A program made the position numbers and the translations under genes. From positions 1 through 58,567 of IMG/VR virus record IMGVR_UViG_3300030331_003634: a stretch of DNA of 58,567 bases. One strand, written 5' to 3'. The notes under the pieces were generated by a model. That model was not told the DNA's origin and made no database searches. It saw only the letters and a program-made list of their open reading frames with translations. Positions within the stretch are counted from its first letter, which is position 1, and each line of letters opens with the position of its first letter. Shown here in pieces: positions 10,088-20,158 of this stretch. Source of the DNA: a virus.

Positions 10088-13000
10088 ATGGATGAAATTA
10101 AAGCTCAAGAGCTATATGACTTTTTTAATAAAGAGGGATACGATTTAGGTGACTTTAATAACTTTACCTCTTCACTTGAGGACGAGTTAAAGAGAAAAGA
10201 GTTGTATGACTTCTTTAATAAAGAGGGATACGATGTTGGATCTTTAGAGAACTTTAACTTAAAAAAAAAAGACCCTTCACAGGTCTCTACTTCTCCTTCA
10301 GAGGTTGGAGAATCGGTTTCTGGAGGAACTGAATCTCTTGATCAATCAATACAAGATCGCTTAAATAAAGGCAGTCAACTAGACTTATCAGTATTTACTA
10401 CTAGCTCAGATCAAGAGGCTATGAAGTCTAATCTAGAAGATGAGAGATCTAGAGTTTATGATGCTTTTGGATTAAACTACAGTGAGAGGCAAGCCCTTTT
10501 AGATAGAAAGTCACAAATAGAATTAGAGAAAGAACAAGCAAGAAAAGATCTTACCAATGCTAAGATGACTCGTGTTGGTATAAAACAAAAGGAAGGTTCT
10601 GATCGGTACTATATACCTACAGATAAAGGTTTATTTTCTGGTAACTTTTTACAAAATTTAGATCAAGCTTTTACTGGTTACGATTACGATGACGAGAGTG
10701 AGTTTAGACTTGGTAGTAAAGAAGAAGCTGAGGAGTATGCTATAAAGAACTATAAGAAATCAGATAGTGTTATAGATACAGAGATTGAGGATCTTGAACG
10801 TAAAGCTAAGCCTCTTTCTAATCTAGACGAGAGTGATGTTTACAAAGCGTTAGAAGAGCAAGAAGAGGATGCTATTAAAGCTGAGGAGTATGTCAATACT
10901 AACCTTATGAACTCTTTTATTGATCAAGGCTTCAGGGGAGAGAGGTTAAATCAATTAGTAGAGCAATCTGGAATAAACACAGCATACGTTAAATCAAAAG
11001 CATTTATGGTTAATGGCCAGGAGACTTCTCCTGCTAATTTAGAGCAACAAGTTTACGATAGAGATTTTATAACTGGACTTCAAAATGGCTCTATAAAAGT
11101 TTCTATAGACCCTGCTGTCGCTGAAACAGAGTATGGTAAATTTTTGAAGGCTACCTTAGATGTTCAGTCTAACGCTGGTAGCGAAGTTTATGATATAGTA
11201 GAAGAGTTTTTAGCTGGTGGAGCTAGTATGGGTGCTGGATTACTTGAAGTTGGTGAAGTTCTTGAAGCTCCTTTTAGTGATGAGTATATTAAGACTGGAG
11301 GTTTTTTAGCTAATCACGTTCAAGATTACGCTGAACAACTAAGGGATATGCAGAGAATGTATAAGTACCCAGGTGTAATGGAAGCCATAAGAGCTGGTGC
11401 TTGGGATGATGTTCCTGCATTGTTTGGTAAGTCTATAGCTGGATCATCAATGCAGATAGTTGTTATGGCTATGGCTAGAAGATTAGGCATTAATCCTAAG
11501 ATTATTCTTGGTGGTCTTGGTGTTTCGGCTGCTGGTCAAAAATCTTTAGAGCTTAAGGAGCTTAGAGAGTCAGGCAAGATAGATATTAATAATTTTAATT
11601 TAGCTTTAAATTCTATTGCTAGTGGTGGATTTGAAGTTTTATATGAAATACCTACCTATCAAATGATTGGAGCTGTTCAAAAAACATTAAGAAATGCTGG
11701 AAAAAAAGCAGCAAAACAAGTTGCTAAAGAGGTTTCTGAAAATGCTTTTAAAGATATATTTATAAAAGAACCAGGGTCAGAGATGCTGACAGAGATTTCT
11801 ACTATGTTAGTAGATCATGTTACGTTAACAGAAAAGACTAATGACGCTGGTATATTAGCTAAAAGCTTTGATGATGTTGTGAATAGGGTTGCTAATGCTG
11901 GTATAGCTGGATTTGGTATGGCTGCTGGTATAAGAACTGTTGGTGGTGCAGGTGCTGTAGGTGTCTCTGCGTTAAACTCAATTAAAGGTACAGATCTAAC
12001 AAATAAGATTGTAGCTACATATCAAGTTGTTAATGAGGATGGATCTCTAGGTGAAACTAAAGAGCTTACTGGTGCTGAGTATAAAGAGTGGAGTAAAGAC
12101 CCTAACAATATAGCAGGCGAAATTAATGGTGATATTAAAGTTAATAGGTATAACTCTGACATAGCTGACGCTATAGATGATATAGCAAACACTAATTCTG
12201 AAGATGTTGTCCAAGCCAATAATGATGTTAACGAGGCAGGGTCAGAGGCTAACTCTTTATTAAATCAGATAGAAAATGATTTGCAAGAATCTACTGATAA
12301 AGCACCTTCAGATAAGATAGCCAAAGTTAAGGGACTTCTTAATAGAATGAGTGAGATAATTAAGGAGACTGGTGCTAAAGGTTCTCAAGACTTGAAAGGT
12401 CTTACAGATAAACTTAATAATATTATTAATAAGGCTGGGTTATCTTTAAATGATAATGTTCTTAATCAAAATACTGATAACGCAAACATACAGGGAACAG
12501 AAACAATAACAGAGATACAAACTGAATCTCAAGCTAGAGCTTTAGAAAAAGGATTAAAAGATGGTTCTAACCCGTCTGTAGTTTTATCTCAAGACGGTGT
12601 TGGTATATCTAAAGATGGTAAAAGTATTTCAGAGAATAACATAACCTTAGGTAAGTTTAAAAGTAAAGCTGCAGCTAAAAGGGCTTTAAATAATTTTAAT
12701 AAACAAAATTCTAAAGCTGCTGTAGAAGAAAGAAGACACGCTGAAACTCAAAAGAAAAATAATAAAGCTTTCAACAAGGTAGATAAAAAGAATCTTGACG
12801 AGGTTTCTCAAGATGATTTATCTAATGATTATAACATAATATCTGCATCAGTAGGTGGATTAGGTAAGGCATCTAATCAACAAAGAAATGATAAACTAGA
12901 GAAGGTACTTAAAAAGAAAGGATTAAAGTACAAGAAAGTTCAGGTTGTAGAAAATGGAATATCCAAGACAGCTTTTATGGTTGAGGGAATGGAAAGTTCT

Positions 13001-16000
13001 GCAGCTTTAGATCTAGCAGTTGGATTTGGACAAAAAACTATAACCTCTAGTAAAGATGGTATCCTTCATAGAGATGGTACAATAGAATCTTTAGATGGTA
13101 ATGTTTACACTGGTCCTAATGCAAGAAACGGTGCTAGAATAGTTGTTATGAATGTTAATGGTAGAAAGGTATCTGTAAGACTTGGAACCAATAAGGCTTC
13201 ATACAGTAAAGATTTTAACGCTAATAACATAGAAGATATAAATCCCTTCATAGAGAATCTACCTGACAATCAAAAGAAAATACTTGGTCACGTGTTAAGA
13301 TTCTTCTCTAATATAAAAGGACTTAACATTAGAGTTGTTAAGACAGATTCAGCTATGAAAAAGCAACTTGAGTCTGAGGGTTATTCACCTGAAAGAATAA
13401 ACTCAATAGCATCTAATAGAGCTTTTTATAGAGCTAAAGATGGGACCATGGTTCTTAATCTGCAGAAGATGAATCTTAATACTCCATTTCACGAGATAAC
13501 TCACCCTCTTGTGGATTTTATAAAAAGAGAAAACCCAGATTTATATTCTAGAATAGAGCAGATGGTTGAAAAGTCTGATTCTAATATACCAGGATCTCCA
13601 TTTAAAAAGAGATGGTATAAAAACGGTAGAAGACAATCTGGTAGCTATATGAGTTGGGCTGAGTCTAACTACCCTGGTAAGTCTAGAGCAGCACAAATAG
13701 AAGAGGCTTTTGCTGAGATGATTGGTGACGCTGCTGCTAATCAGTTTATGAAAGACAACTCTAAGCTAAAGCAAATAAAAGATTTTATTGCTGAGATATT
13801 AGAATACTTTAATATAAATGCAGAGTTTTTAAAAGAGAAAAACTTATCAGATCTTAAGTTAGATGACGTAAAAGATATAGGTCAACTAAGGAGTAACCTT
13901 GGTGCTGCTCTTGCTAAGGGTAAGACTGTTAGTGTTGGTGGTGTTGACTTCAACGTATCAAAGCCTAAGAATAGTAAAGAGGTAGATAGCTCTATACGAG
14001 AACAGGTTGATAGCCAACAACATGGTGATGACCTTGGTGTTACTGAGGTAACAAACATGGAGGGCGTAGAAACTCAAGAGATTAGATTTCAGCCTGGAGA
14101 CTACACCCCAAACTTTGATTTGTCAAAAGTAAAAAGAGGTAGTATAAAAGAGTTTAATGATCAGAAGGCTATGCTTATGTGTATAGACAGGTCTGTATCT
14201 GGAACTGTAGAGTCTCCATCTGGAGTGGTTAAAGAGTTTAATGGTGGCATGTATTACTCGTATCAAGATGGTACAGGGGTATGGGCATTTGCATCGAAAG
14301 GTGCAGCATCTAAAGTACTTAATAAAGCTAAGGAGAGTGGTGGTCTAGTATTACTTGTAGCGATGTCACCTCAGTCTATAGATGGTTCTGTAGAAATGTT
14401 TGATTACGTAATGGATGAGATTGACAACTCCATTAAAAAGAAAAGAGTAAAGAAAAAGATTGTCCTAGATTTTATTAATAAAAAATTAAATCTAAAAAAA
14501 GTTCAAGATAAATTAAACAAAGAGGGTATATCAAAGAAAAAGGTTAAATCAATAAATGAGTTTAGAGAACTTATAATGTCTCTTGATGGTGCTTTTGAGG
14601 TTAGAAAAGATTTAGTATCTAAAATGATTAAAGGTAAAGATTTATCTAGCTGGGGCATACCTACAAGAGAAGAGATGTATTCTATTGTTAATCAATCAGA
14701 TATAAAAGACCTAACTGGTAATCCTGTTGTTGCTGCTATAAGGATTGACACTGAGTCTGAATTTATAGACTCAAGAGAAAACTCTAACATAAAAGATCAC
14801 CCAACATATCCATACGTTGTTAAAGGAGAGCCTTTAATGGTATTTAATGAGGCTGTTGATGCTAGTGAACTTTGGGGTGATTTAAATCTTGCAGATAAGT
14901 ATTTAATAAACCCTGAGACAGGTCAACCATACAGCGAAGCTACAACAACAACAAGAAGAAACGCTGCTATAATGATGGCAACACCTATTGTAAATATTAG
15001 AGCTCAGGCTGATGATAGTTTTACAGGTGGTAGAAACCAGTATGGTAGGTTTAACGTTACACCTTCTGAGGATAGGATTACCGCAACCCCTCAGGACTTA
15101 TTTTTAGAAAATGTTTCTGGCTTATCATCTAAAGGTAATTGGTCTATAATAACAGGTACTGTTGAAGCTGATGGTAGTTACGATGCTGATGTTAACGTAT
15201 CCAACAATGCTAGATTATACAAAGAACTTGTTGAAGAGTTTGGTGCTGAGAATATAGTTGTAACAGATGGTGTATACCTTAATAAAGATCAGGGTCCTAG
15301 CTACTTTATATCTGGTATTACAGAGAATAGAGCCATGCAAATTGGTAAAAACTTTGACCAGGAAGGTGTCTTAACAAGAAGAGGTAACATCTTTACTGAT
15401 GGTTCAGGAATGAACCCTGCCTCAGAAAAGGTTTACGTTGGCAAGGAAGCTTTAGCTCAAGATGGTAATTCAACAACACCTGATGGTGTAACCTTTTCTT
15501 TAGATATAAATTGGAAGAGTAAAGTTCCTTTATCTACTGGAATTAGATCACAAGTAGTTTCTGGAGAGGTTAACACTATAACTGAAGATCAATTAACATT
15601 GTTAAAGTCAACATATTCAGAAATAGAATCTAAGTATCCAGACATTCAAGTTGAAGATGGTATGATAAAGATGTATCATTACTCTGATATGGAACTTGAC
15701 GTTATTGATCCAAGATCTGCAGTAATGAACTCTTATTCTAGGAAAGAATACAAAACCTGGGGTAGATCTAGAGTATTCTTCTACACAGATCCTAATATAA
15801 AAGAAGGCATTGTTGGAGGTCATTACAAAAACACCACAGTATTTCCTATAGATAGACTATACCCTTTAACTGAAGACCCTTTAGGTTTAAACGATTTAGC
15901 ATCAAGAGCTATAGAGATTAAAAGAAATAGTGGTGATAAAACTCAAGCTACAATAAAATTAAATGCTACTACTATAGATAGTGCTAGTATGGCAATATCA

Positions 16001-19000
16001 AAACTACAGTCTTTACTTAAAGATATGGGTGTATTAGACTCAGTAGATTTTGGTTCTGTTACTGAGAACTTTAGATATAATAAGAACGAAGATGGAACTT
16101 TTGAAAAGGCTGGTATTGAAAGTATTAGTTTTTCACTTAATTATCCACTTGGATCTGAAAATATAAACTCTTTAATAAGAGATACGTTTGATAGTCCTTT
16201 CTTTGAAAAGATAAGCCCTAAAACTCAACCTATAAATACGTTTGAAGAAGTTGCAAGGGTTGCAGAGTTACTTGGTTTTCAAGGATTCATATATGACCAT
16301 GTTGGTGGTAAGACAGTTACAGCATGGCAACCAGTTGAAATTGTTGATGATAGATTCCAAGTTAACGATCAGGATCAGAGTGATGTTTATGTCTCTGGAC
16401 TTGGTGCTATAATGTGGGACTTAACAAAACCTATTATAGATGCAGATTACGAACTTGGAGAATGGGCCACAAGAATTAAAGATAAAGACAGACCTTACCC
16501 TATCAGAGCTACTCAGTTGTTTGGAATACCTAAAGGTATGCACTCTAACGCTGAGATAAAAGAGATGGTTATTCTATCTAGAGGTAAACTTGATGAGCAA
16601 ATGCTTATAGCTAACAAAAATCAAAAGAACCTTAAGAAAGTTGTAAACCAAGAGATAAAAAGAATAAAAGATACCCCTGAATATAAACAAGCTACAGCTC
16701 AAGAACAAGAGGCAATGCTATCTAATTTAACACCTGAAGGTCTAAACGACCTTGTAGGTGATATAAATAAAATAATGGAGTTACCTGAACAATCCAAGGT
16801 TAGACAAGCTTTACTTCAGGTTAGAGATCACATAGATACATTAAGTACATACCTATACGAGAATGGTTTAGTTAGTGGACCGATGAGGTATACCATAGAG
16901 GGTAATCTTGGGTTCTATTTAACCAGAGCTTATAAGAAATATGAAAGTAGCTCTTGGAGACAGACAGATCAAGAGGTTATAAGACGTGCTGAATTATTTA
17001 TAGCTGACAAACTTATGTCTGATAAAAACATGAGTAAAGAAGATGCTATGATTCGTGCAAGACAAATGGTTGATAATCTTATTAAAGATAAGATTAGTGT
17101 AACATCATTTAAAAGAAATACAGGTATTGGTGGTTCTATGACCAGAGTGAATGATATATTTAAAGAAAGAAATGAAGATCTTCCTAAAGAGATTAGAGAT
17201 TTACTTGGAGAGATAAACGAACCTTTTGAAAATTACATAAATACAATATCTAAACTATCTAGAACCGTAGTATCTAATCAGTTATATGAAGATCTTATAC
17301 AGATGGGTATGGGTAAGTTTGTAGCCGATCCAAATTTAGATGATGATAAAACATCTCAGATTCCTGGAATATCAAATAAATTAGAGGGAAAAAAATGGGG
17401 TCCATTAGAAGGTAAGTTTGTAGATAATGAAATGTTTGCTATGCTTAACGCTTATGAAAGTAATTCACTTTTTGACTCGTTGGCTTACAAAGCTTATATG
17501 ACTTTTATTTACGGAACCAAAAAGTTTGCCACAGTCCATAACCCAGGGACTCACGCTGTGAACTTAATAGGTAACACATACTTCTCTTTAGCTAATGGTC
17601 ACGTGAATCCTATTAAATTTTTTGACGCTGCTAGAACAGCTATTGGTGAGATAACAAACCTTAGTGGTAAAGAAAGAGAAGCCTTCTATCAAGAATTAAT
17701 ATCTCTTGGTGTTGTTAGCTCATCTGCTTCTTTAGCTGAGATAGTACAAATAGGTCAAGATATAGCTGGAGGTAAAGATGTAACAGCATTTTTAGATAGA
17801 ATGAATCAGGGTAGAGTTAGAAAGGTAGCAACAATACCTTTAAAAGGATTAAGAGGTATAGACAGAGGTTTAACTGCTGCTTATCAAGCTGAAGATGATG
17901 TGTTTAAGATATTTGGTTTTATAACTGAAAAGGCTAGATATATGGAAACAGGTATGAGTGAGGCTGAGGCTAAGGCTATGGCAGCAAGAAACACTAGAAA
18001 CCTTTACCCTAATTATGATATGGTCCCAAACTTAGTTAGAGTTCTTGGTCGTAACCCTTTTGTTGCTACCTTCGTTGCTTTTCAATCTGAAGCCATAAGA
18101 TGCACTAAGAACGCTTTACAATTAGCGTTTCAAGAGATGGGTAATCAAAACCCTAAGGTAAAATTAATGGGTGCTAAACGATTAGCATTCTCTTTATCTG
18201 CCTTAACTTTTATGGAAAACATAACATCTACAGCTATGTCAATGTTGTTTGGATCTGGATCAGATGATGAAGATGACGATATAGAAACTTACGGATTAAG
18301 ACATCTAACAGCTCCTTGGGATAAAGACTCTAAGTTAACGCCTATAGAGAAAGGATATATTACTCCTGATCACGAGGCTTATAATGGTGAGAACAATGGT
18401 AACGCTTATGTTCAATATATGAACGTTTCAAGATTGTCTGGTGGTGGACTTGTAAAAGATATGTTAAGAATTGCTTTTACAGATATGAATACTCCAGAAC
18501 AACAGAGTTCGTTAATGAGAATAGCTTTTACCCTTGGAAGAACATTTTTAAGTCAAGACATGGCTCTTGAAGTTGTTGAGGAGATAAGACAAAATAAAGG
18601 CAATAAAATTTATAACCCTACAGATAATTTCGCATCTAAAATTACAGACATAGCATTACATTTAGGTAAGAATTTAGGTCCTGGTGTTTTAAGAAGAGCT
18701 AAGATTATCAACGACTCTTTAAAAGATAATAGTGATAAGATAACTAATCACGAGCTACTAGCTATGATAGGACTTAGAATTACTACTATTGATGTTAATA
18801 AAGCGTTATTCTTTAGATCTAGGGATATTTATTCTAGTATGAGAAGTAGATCCGAAGGTAAAGGTTATGATCTTAGAGATTCAGGTGTTAAACTTACAAG
18901 GGCTATAGATCCTGGAAGTGAAAGCTTTGATTCTGATATGGCTATTTATTTTAACAGTCTTGTTGATGTTGTAGCTACAGCTAGAAGGTATGGTGTTCCA

Positions 19001-19132
19001 TTAAGTGAAGGAGATAATAACTGTAGAGAGATACTTAGAAAGTCTGGTGTACCATCAAATGTTATAGATAAAGTTATGTATAACGTGTATAATGGAAAAA
19101 ATAAAGATTCTTTATTAATAATGTATAAATAG
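10088..19132 (+). CDS. Giant polyvalent-type protein with zincin-like peptidase motif
   Basis: A 3014-residue protein, last gene of the late block. The N-terminus has a tandem repeat, LYDFFNKEGYDLG and LYDFFNKEGYDVG. Residues 1135-1139 are HEITH, a zinc peptidase HExxH motif, followed by EEAFAEM at 1205-1211, which could give the third ligand. Around residue 1860 the run MYHYSDMELDVIDP then RVFFYTDP resembles ADP-ribosyltransferase-like domains of phage polyvalent proteins, though weakly. The C-terminal third has VHNPGTHAVNLIGNT, a type of segment common in LPD-containing polyvalent proteins, and two or three hydrophobic helices near 2620-2720. Such proteins are thought to enter the cell with the DNA. 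Peptidase activity and injection are inferred. Confidence 0.6.
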   Translation: MDEIKAQELYDFFNKEGYDLGDFNNFTSSLEDELKRKELYDFFNKEGYDVGSLENFNLKKKDPSQVSTSPSEVGESVSGGTESLDQSIQDRLNKGSQLDLSVFTTSSDQEAMKSNLEDERSRVYDAFGLNYSERQALLDRKSQIELEKEQARKDLTNAKMTRVGIKQKEGSDRYYIPTDKGLFSGNFLQNLDQAFTGYDYDDESEFRLGSKEEAEEYAIKNYKKSDSVIDTEIEDLERKAKPLSNLDESDVYKALEEQEEDAIKAEEYVNTNLMNSFIDQGFRGERLNQLVEQSGINTAYVKSKAFMVNGQETSPANLEQQVYDRDFITGLQNGSIKVSIDPAVAETEYGKFLKATLDVQSNAGSEVYDIVEEFLAGGASMGAGLLEVGEVLEAPFSDEYIKTGGFLANHVQDYAEQLRDMQRMYKYPGVMEAIRAGAWDDVPALFGKSIAGSSMQIVVMAMARRLGINPKIILGGLGVSAAGQKSLELKELRESGKIDINNFNLALNSIASGGFEVLYEIPTYQMIGAVQKTLRNAGKKAAKQVAKEVSENAFKDIFIKEPGSEMLTEISTMLVDHVTLTEKTNDAGILAKSFDDVVNRVANAGIAGFGMAAGIRTVGGAGAVGVSALNSIKGTDLTNKIVATYQVVNEDGSLGETKELTGAEYKEWSKDPNNIAGEINGDIKVNRYNSDIADAIDDIANTNSEDVVQANNDVNEAGSEANSLLNQIENDLQESTDKAPSDKIAKVKGLLNRMSEIIKETGAKGSQDLKGLTDKLNNIINKAGLSLNDNVLNQNTDNANIQGTETITEIQTESQARALEKGLKDGSNPSVVLSQDGVGISKDGKSISENNITLGKFKSKAAAKRALNNFNKQNSKAAVEERRHAETQKKNNKAFNKVDKKNLDEVSQDDLSNDYNIISASVGGLGKASNQQRNDKLEKVLKKKGLKYKKVQVVENGISKTAFMVEGMESSAALDLAVGFGQKTITSSKDGILHRDGTIESLDGNVYTGPNARNGARIVVMNVNGRKVSVRLGTNKASYSKDFNANNIEDINPFIENLPDNQKKILGHVLRFFSNIKGLNIRVVKTDSAMKKQLESEGYSPERINSIASNRAFYRAKDGTMVLNLQKMNLNTPFHEITHPLVDFIKRENPDLYSRIEQMVEKSDSNIPGSPFKKRWYKNGRRQSGSYMSWAESNYPGKSRAAQIEEAFAEMIGDAAANQFMKDNSKLKQIKDFIAEILEYFNINAEFLKEKNLSDLKLDDVKDIGQLRSNLGAALAKGKTVSVGGVDFNVSKPKNSKEVDSSIREQVDSQQHGDDLGVTEVTNMEGVETQEIRFQPGDYTPNFDLSKVKRGSIKEFNDQKAMLMCIDRSVSGTVESPSGVVKEFNGGMYYSYQDGTGVWAFASKGAASKVLNKAKESGGLVLLVAMSPQSIDGSVEMFDYVMDEIDNSIKKKRVKKKIVLDFINKKLNLKKVQDKLNKEGISKKKVKSINEFRELIMSLDGAFEVRKDLVSKMIKGKDLSSWGIPTREEMYSIVNQSDIKDLTGNPVVAAIRIDTESEFIDSRENSNIKDHPTYPYVVKGEPLMVFNEAVDASELWGDLNLADKYLINPETGQPYSEATTTTRRNAAIMMATPIVNIRAQADDSFTGGRNQYGRFNVTPSEDRITATPQDLFLENVSGLSSKGNWSIITGTVEADGSYDADVNVSNNARLYKELVEEFGAENIVVTDGVYLNKDQGPSYFISGITENRAMQIGKNFDQEGVLTRRGNIFTDGSGMNPASEKVYVGKEALAQDGNSTTPDGVTFSLDINWKSKVPLSTGIRSQVVSGEVNTITEDQLTLLKSTYSEIESKYPDIQVEDGMIKMYHYSDMELDVIDPRSAVMNSYSRKEYKTWGRSRVFFYTDPNIKEGIVGGHYKNTTVFPIDRLYPLTEDPLGLNDLASRAIEIKRNSGDKTQATIKLNATTIDSASMAISKLQSLLKDMGVLDSVDFGSVTENFRYNKNEDGTFEKAGIESISFSLNYPLGSENINSLIRDTFDSPFFEKISPKTQPINTFEEVARVAELLGFQGFIYDHVGGKTVTAWQPVEIVDDRFQVNDQDQSDVYVSGLGAIMWDLTKPIIDADYELGEWATRIKDKDRPYPIRATQLFGIPKGMHSNAEIKEMVILSRGKLDEQMLIANKNQKNLKKVVNQEIKRIKDTPEYKQATAQEQEAMLSNLTPEGLNDLVGDINKIMELPEQSKVRQALLQVRDHIDTLSTYLYENGLVSGPMRYTIEGNLGFYLTRAYKKYESSSWRQTDQEVIRRAELFIADKLMSDKNMSKEDAMIRARQMVDNLIKDKISVTSFKRNTGIGGSMTRVNDIFKERNEDLPKEIRDLLGEINEPFENYINTISKLSRTVVSNQLYEDLIQMGMGKFVADPNLDDDKTSQIPGISNKLEGKKWGPLEGKFVDNEMFAMLNAYESNSLFDSLAYKAYMTFIYGTKKFATVHNPGTHAVNLIGNTYFSLANGHVNPIKFFDAARTAIGEITNLSGKEREAFYQELISLGVVSSSASLAEIVQIGQDIAGGKDVTAFLDRMNQGRVRKVATIPLKGLRGIDRGLTAAYQAEDDVFKIFGFITEKARYMETGMSEAEAKAMAARNTRNLYPNYDMVPNLVRVLGRNPFVATFVAFQSEAIRCTKNALQLAFQEMGNQNPKVKLMGAKRLAFSLSALTFMENITSTAMSMLFGSGSDDEDDDIETYGLRHLTAPWDKDSKLTPIEKGYITPDHEAYNGENNGNAYVQYMNVSRLSGGGLVKDMLRIAFTDMNTPEQQSSLMRIAFTLGRTFLSQDMALEVVEEIRQNKGNKIYNPTDNFASKITDIALHLGKNLGPGVLRRAKIINDSLKDNSDKITNHELLAMIGLRITTIDVNKALFFRSRDIYSSMRSRSEGKGYDLRDSGVKLTRAIDPGSESFDSDMAIYFNSLVDVVATARRYGVPLSEGDNNCREILRKSGVPSNVIDKVMYNVYNGKNKDSLLIMYK

Positions 19133-19233
19133 TTAATTATAATTATTAAATTTGTAGTACTTTTCTAACGTTCCATTCTGGAACAGTTTGCTTTTTTGTT
19201 CGCATTCATAGATTAGTTTTTTGGTTGTTTAAG

Positions 19234-19262
19234 AAGGAGGGGTAGTTCCCTCCTTTTTTTTT
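19234..19262 (+). terminator. Intrinsic terminator ending the rightward late block
   Basis: AAGGAGGG at 19234-19241 pairs with CCCTCCTT at 19248-19255 over a 6-nt loop and is followed by an unbroken T run to about 19262. It lies 100 nt after the stop of the 3014-residue gene. Confidence 0.9.
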
Positions 19263-19276
19263 ATTATATTAGCTCT

Positions 19277-19408
19277 ATGGAAATAGGTATACAATTAGTT
19301 AATGGAGTCGTGTTTGGATTTAGGTTATTCGCCCCAACAGAATCCATGCCATACAACGAACTCCAGCTATTTGCTGGAGTTATATGCTTTTATGTTATTT
19401 GGGATTAG
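19277..19408 (+). CDS. Small conserved-looking phage protein, 43 aa
   Basis: ATG 19277 to TAG 19408 encodes 43 residues: a hydrophobic start (MEIGIQLVNGVVFGFRLF), a middle ESMPYNELQLF and an end FAGVICFYVIWD. I recall small marine-phage proteins of this pattern, but know no function. It lies beyond the late terminator, so it needs its own promoter, which I do not see. Its end overlaps the convergent gene at 19405-19551 by 4 nt. A perfect 9-bp inverted repeat lies inside it. Confidence 0.55.
   Translation: MEIGIQLVNGVVFGFRLFAPTESMPYNELQLFAGVICFYVIWD
19359..19381. repeat. Perfect 9-bp inverted repeat, loop 5
   Basis: AACTCCAGC at 19359-19367 and GCTGGAGTT at 19373-19381 form a strong hairpin on both strands at the meeting point of rightward and leftward transcription. 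There is no T run on either side, so it is not a standard terminator. Confidence 0.7.
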
Positions 19409-19551
19409 TCCTCGCAAGTAGAGCAGTCATCCTCTTCTCCACAGCATTCTTCATCTTCAGGGTCAACCACCCAAGATTCAAATAATTTTTCTTTAGATTC
19501 GTCTGATCTTTTTAACGCTTCTCGTAAAGCTTTGTCTCTGTCGTGTAACAT
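19405..19551 (-). CDS. Acidic Cys-rich small protein, 48 aa
   Basis: ATG at 19551 to TAA at 19405 encodes 48 residues. The first half is a charged helix; the second is acidic with four cysteines, ECCGEEDDCSTCED. The cysteines could bind a metal or form disulfides. It is the last gene of the leftward block and overlaps the convergent 43-aa gene by 4 nt. Function unknown. Confidence 0.55.
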   Translation of the reverse strand: MLHDRDKALREALKRSDESKEKLFESWVVDPEDEECCGEEDDCSTCED

Positions 19552-19673
19552 TACTATATTATTTTAAAAAAGTATTAGGGGTGCAGACGACCAAATCTTT
19601 AACCCCCGAATACAAGAACAACCTAGCCCATATTGCTAAAGCTAGGATTTTAATTATGCAGCACTCACGCAGC

Positions 19674-20138
19674 TTACTCTCGTTTTTTAGAACCCCGACC
19701 TAAGATGGTATCGACTGCAATATCGACCTCCTTTTGATTTGATGGGACATATACGTCTAATTTTTGATCGGTATCATGAAGATACTTTAAAAACAGCTTG
19801 AATCGCATCTTAAACTCAGGGGTTCTTATTCCTTTTGTTTCTATGATAAAACCTTTTTCTAAATTAATAAAGTCTGGCGTATAAGATATATTTCTTATAT
19901 TACCAGGTTTTTTTTTAAAGGTAGTTTTACCTTTTGTTTTTCCCTTATCCATAAGGAGTCCTTCAAACTTGAATTTCTCTACAAGCTCAAAAGTTTTTCC
20001 TTCGTATTGATTTGGGATCTTTGCTTTTTTAAGGGCTCTATAGCAGTAAAGCTCTAGACCTGAGGCAAATGTGATTCCATCTGCGTTGTGTTTCTTAGCT
20101 TTAGTTATCTGCTTTCCTTTTCTTCTCTTGAATCGCAT
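19674..20138 (-). CDS. PD-(D/E)XK endonuclease, DUF1064-like
   Basis: A 154-residue basic protein. The pattern FASGLELYCYRALKK (candidate catalytic Glu), then SYTPDF (Asp) and GFIIETKG (ExK) is the nuclease core of DUF1064-type phage endonucleases, which relate to Holliday-junction or T7 endonuclease I-like enzymes. It would cut branched DNA made during recombination and replication before packaging. It starts 20 nt after the end of the upstream gene in the leftward block, in line with the recombination genes further upstream. Confidence 0.75.
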   Translation of the reverse strand: MRFKRRKGKQITKAKKHNADGITFASGLELYCYRALKKAKIPNQYEGKTFELVEKFKFEGLLMDKGKTKGKTTFKKKPGNIRNISYTPDFINLEKGFIIETKGIRTPEFKMRFKLFLKYLHDTDQKLDVYVPSNQKEVDIAVDTILGRGSKKRE

Positions 20139-20158
20139 TAAGCTAAGATATGAAATAA

